Below, piece by piece: positions 63,428 through 64,000 of a stretch of 64,000 bases of DNA. Within the stretch, counting starts at the first letter, position 1. Each line of letters begins with the position of its first letter. The notes under the pieces are model-generated. The model was not told the DNA's origin. It searched no databases and saw nothing but the letters and a program-made list of their open reading frames with translations. The stretch comes from Phycisphaera sp. (lineage in GTDB: Bacteria > Planctomycetota > Phycisphaerae > Phycisphaerales > UBA1924), in assembly GCA_020639255.1 (NCBI GenBank), contig JACKGZ010000004.1, forward strand, positions 324,459 to 388,458, in the 5' to 3' direction. The translations under genes were made by a program, and so were the position numbers.

Positions 63428-63481
63428 CACATCACTCCCAAATGGGCCAGCCACGCGCAGGCCTGTTGTAGAGGGAGCACT

Positions 63482-64000
63482 CTAGAACTGCCAGACGAGT
63501 TCCGCTCGGATGTCCAAGTCGTTTCTGTCCTTGGCGTCCTCGATCCGCGAGTCATAGCGGTTCTCGGCGCCGATGCGCAGACTGAGCCCGTTTTCCTGAT
63601 CGAGTGTGTAATCCCACGTGGCTCTCGCGGTGACCCGGTACTTGTCAGGGTTCTCAAGTTCTGGGAAGTAGTCGACGTTCGCAGTCAGCTTCTGCTTCGT
63701 CGTCAGGATGTGCGAAAGACTCAGGAAGAACGCCCCCTCGGGCACCCAGTCTTCGCGCATACTCCCAAACTCGCGGGTGGCGCTCACGCCGATGCGGAGC
63801 AGGCTATCCGTCTTGTCGTCCTTCACGATTTGGTAGCGCCCGCCGCCGGCAACGTTGAGGCGGTAGTCGTAGGCCCGAAACTGGTCGAGTTCGCCCGTTC
63901 CGCGGACGAAGACGCCGGAGAACTTGGTGTCACCGGTACCCCAGTCCTGGGTCACGCCGTTGACCATTCTGTTCTCGCTCTCGACGCTGTTTGTTTTCGC
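63482..64000 (-). CDS. DUF481 outer-membrane protein, N-terminus beyond window edge
   Basis: 172 residues are visible, open at the right edge (the frame continues KTNSVESENRMVNGV through the last bases). Internal sequence FGSMREDWVPEGAFFLSLSH and LRIGAENRYDSRIEDAKDRND parallels the neighbour's FGGMDDDWRAEAI and LRAGLEHRYDSS, so the two are tandem paralogs. It ends in LVWQF, an outer-membrane-barrel C-terminus. An internal ATG at 63967 is not the real start because the family match continues upstream of it. Confidence 0.85.
   Translation of the reverse strand, partial: AKTNSVESENRMVNGVTQDWGTGDTKFSGVFVRGTGELDQFRAYDYRLNVAGGGRYQIVKDDKTDSLLRIGVSATREFGSMREDWVPEGAFFLSLSHILTTKQKLTANVDYFPELENPDKYRVTARATWDYTLDQENGLSLRIGAENRYDSRIEDAKDRNDLDIRAELVWQF

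Overview
The window looks like chromosome from a planctomycete of the class Phycisphaerae. Three lines of sequence evidence point there. Three secreted proteins end in paired C-x-PADFSAWVAAFN dockerin-like repeats with extra cysteines. Small membrane proteins carry the C-x2-C ... CPECG ribbon. The core genes (LpxB, DXS, MqnD of the futalosine menaquinone route, PurF with an Fe-S cluster) fit a Gram-negative planctomycete with lipid A. The DNA is GC-rich and densely coded on both strands. I see no tRNA, rRNA, CRISPR array, transposase or prophage, so this is ordinary chromosome carrying several unusual genes.

Layout. 1-3492 (minus): operon purF, ribbon membrane protein, mqnD, FAH-family hydrolase (cut by the left edge). 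3787-6486 (plus): rpsD and a PpiD/SurA-like anchored chaperone, closed by a two-way terminator shared with a MATE exporter. 8423-18210: an anchored coiled-coil protein; a B12-binding/G-domain fusion; an S1/P1 nuclease; a ThrE-like exporter; a PilZ protein; a lipoprotein; DUF1294; an SDR; an AT-rich membrane gene; and a mutase large subunit resembling isobutyryl-CoA mutase. The fusion and the mutase together look like a split IcmF. 18304-24866: two tandem anchored paralogs, another ribbon membrane protein, 3-hydroxybutyryl-CoA dehydrogenase, RecX, a lipoprotein and a rhodanese. 24942-29479 (minus): three tandem secreted paralogs of 459, 459 and 460 residues with GC-type dockerin tails.

29826-43102: carA diverges from priA; then murD, a YdjY-domain protein, HtrA, PanB, a small unknown protein, a D-amino-acid-oxidase family protein whose C-terminal signature block sits at the N-terminus (circular permutation), a two-helix membrane protein, an alanine symporter with a large insertion, and a possible PD-(D/E)xK-like protein. 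An inverted-repeat element lies at 43110-43190. 43200-46719 (minus): histidine kinase, REC-XRE response regulator and lpxB. 46745-53342: rsmB, PTS IIA and an ExbB/TolQ-like protein, then the isoprenoid cluster polyprenyl synthase, dxs and nadK. 53361-58579 (minus): MarR regulator, RND adaptor and RND pump. 58721-64000: an exported tripeptidyl-peptidase-II-like subtilase and two DUF481 beta-barrel proteins, the last cut by the right edge.

A window-wide regulatory pattern stands out. Many genes without a Shine-Dalgarno sequence have a TANNNT hexamer (often TACACT or TAGACT) 5-9 bases before the start codon, as expected for leaderless transcripts. It was used here to settle several GTG starts. 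Other genes use a clear GGAG-type ribosome site.
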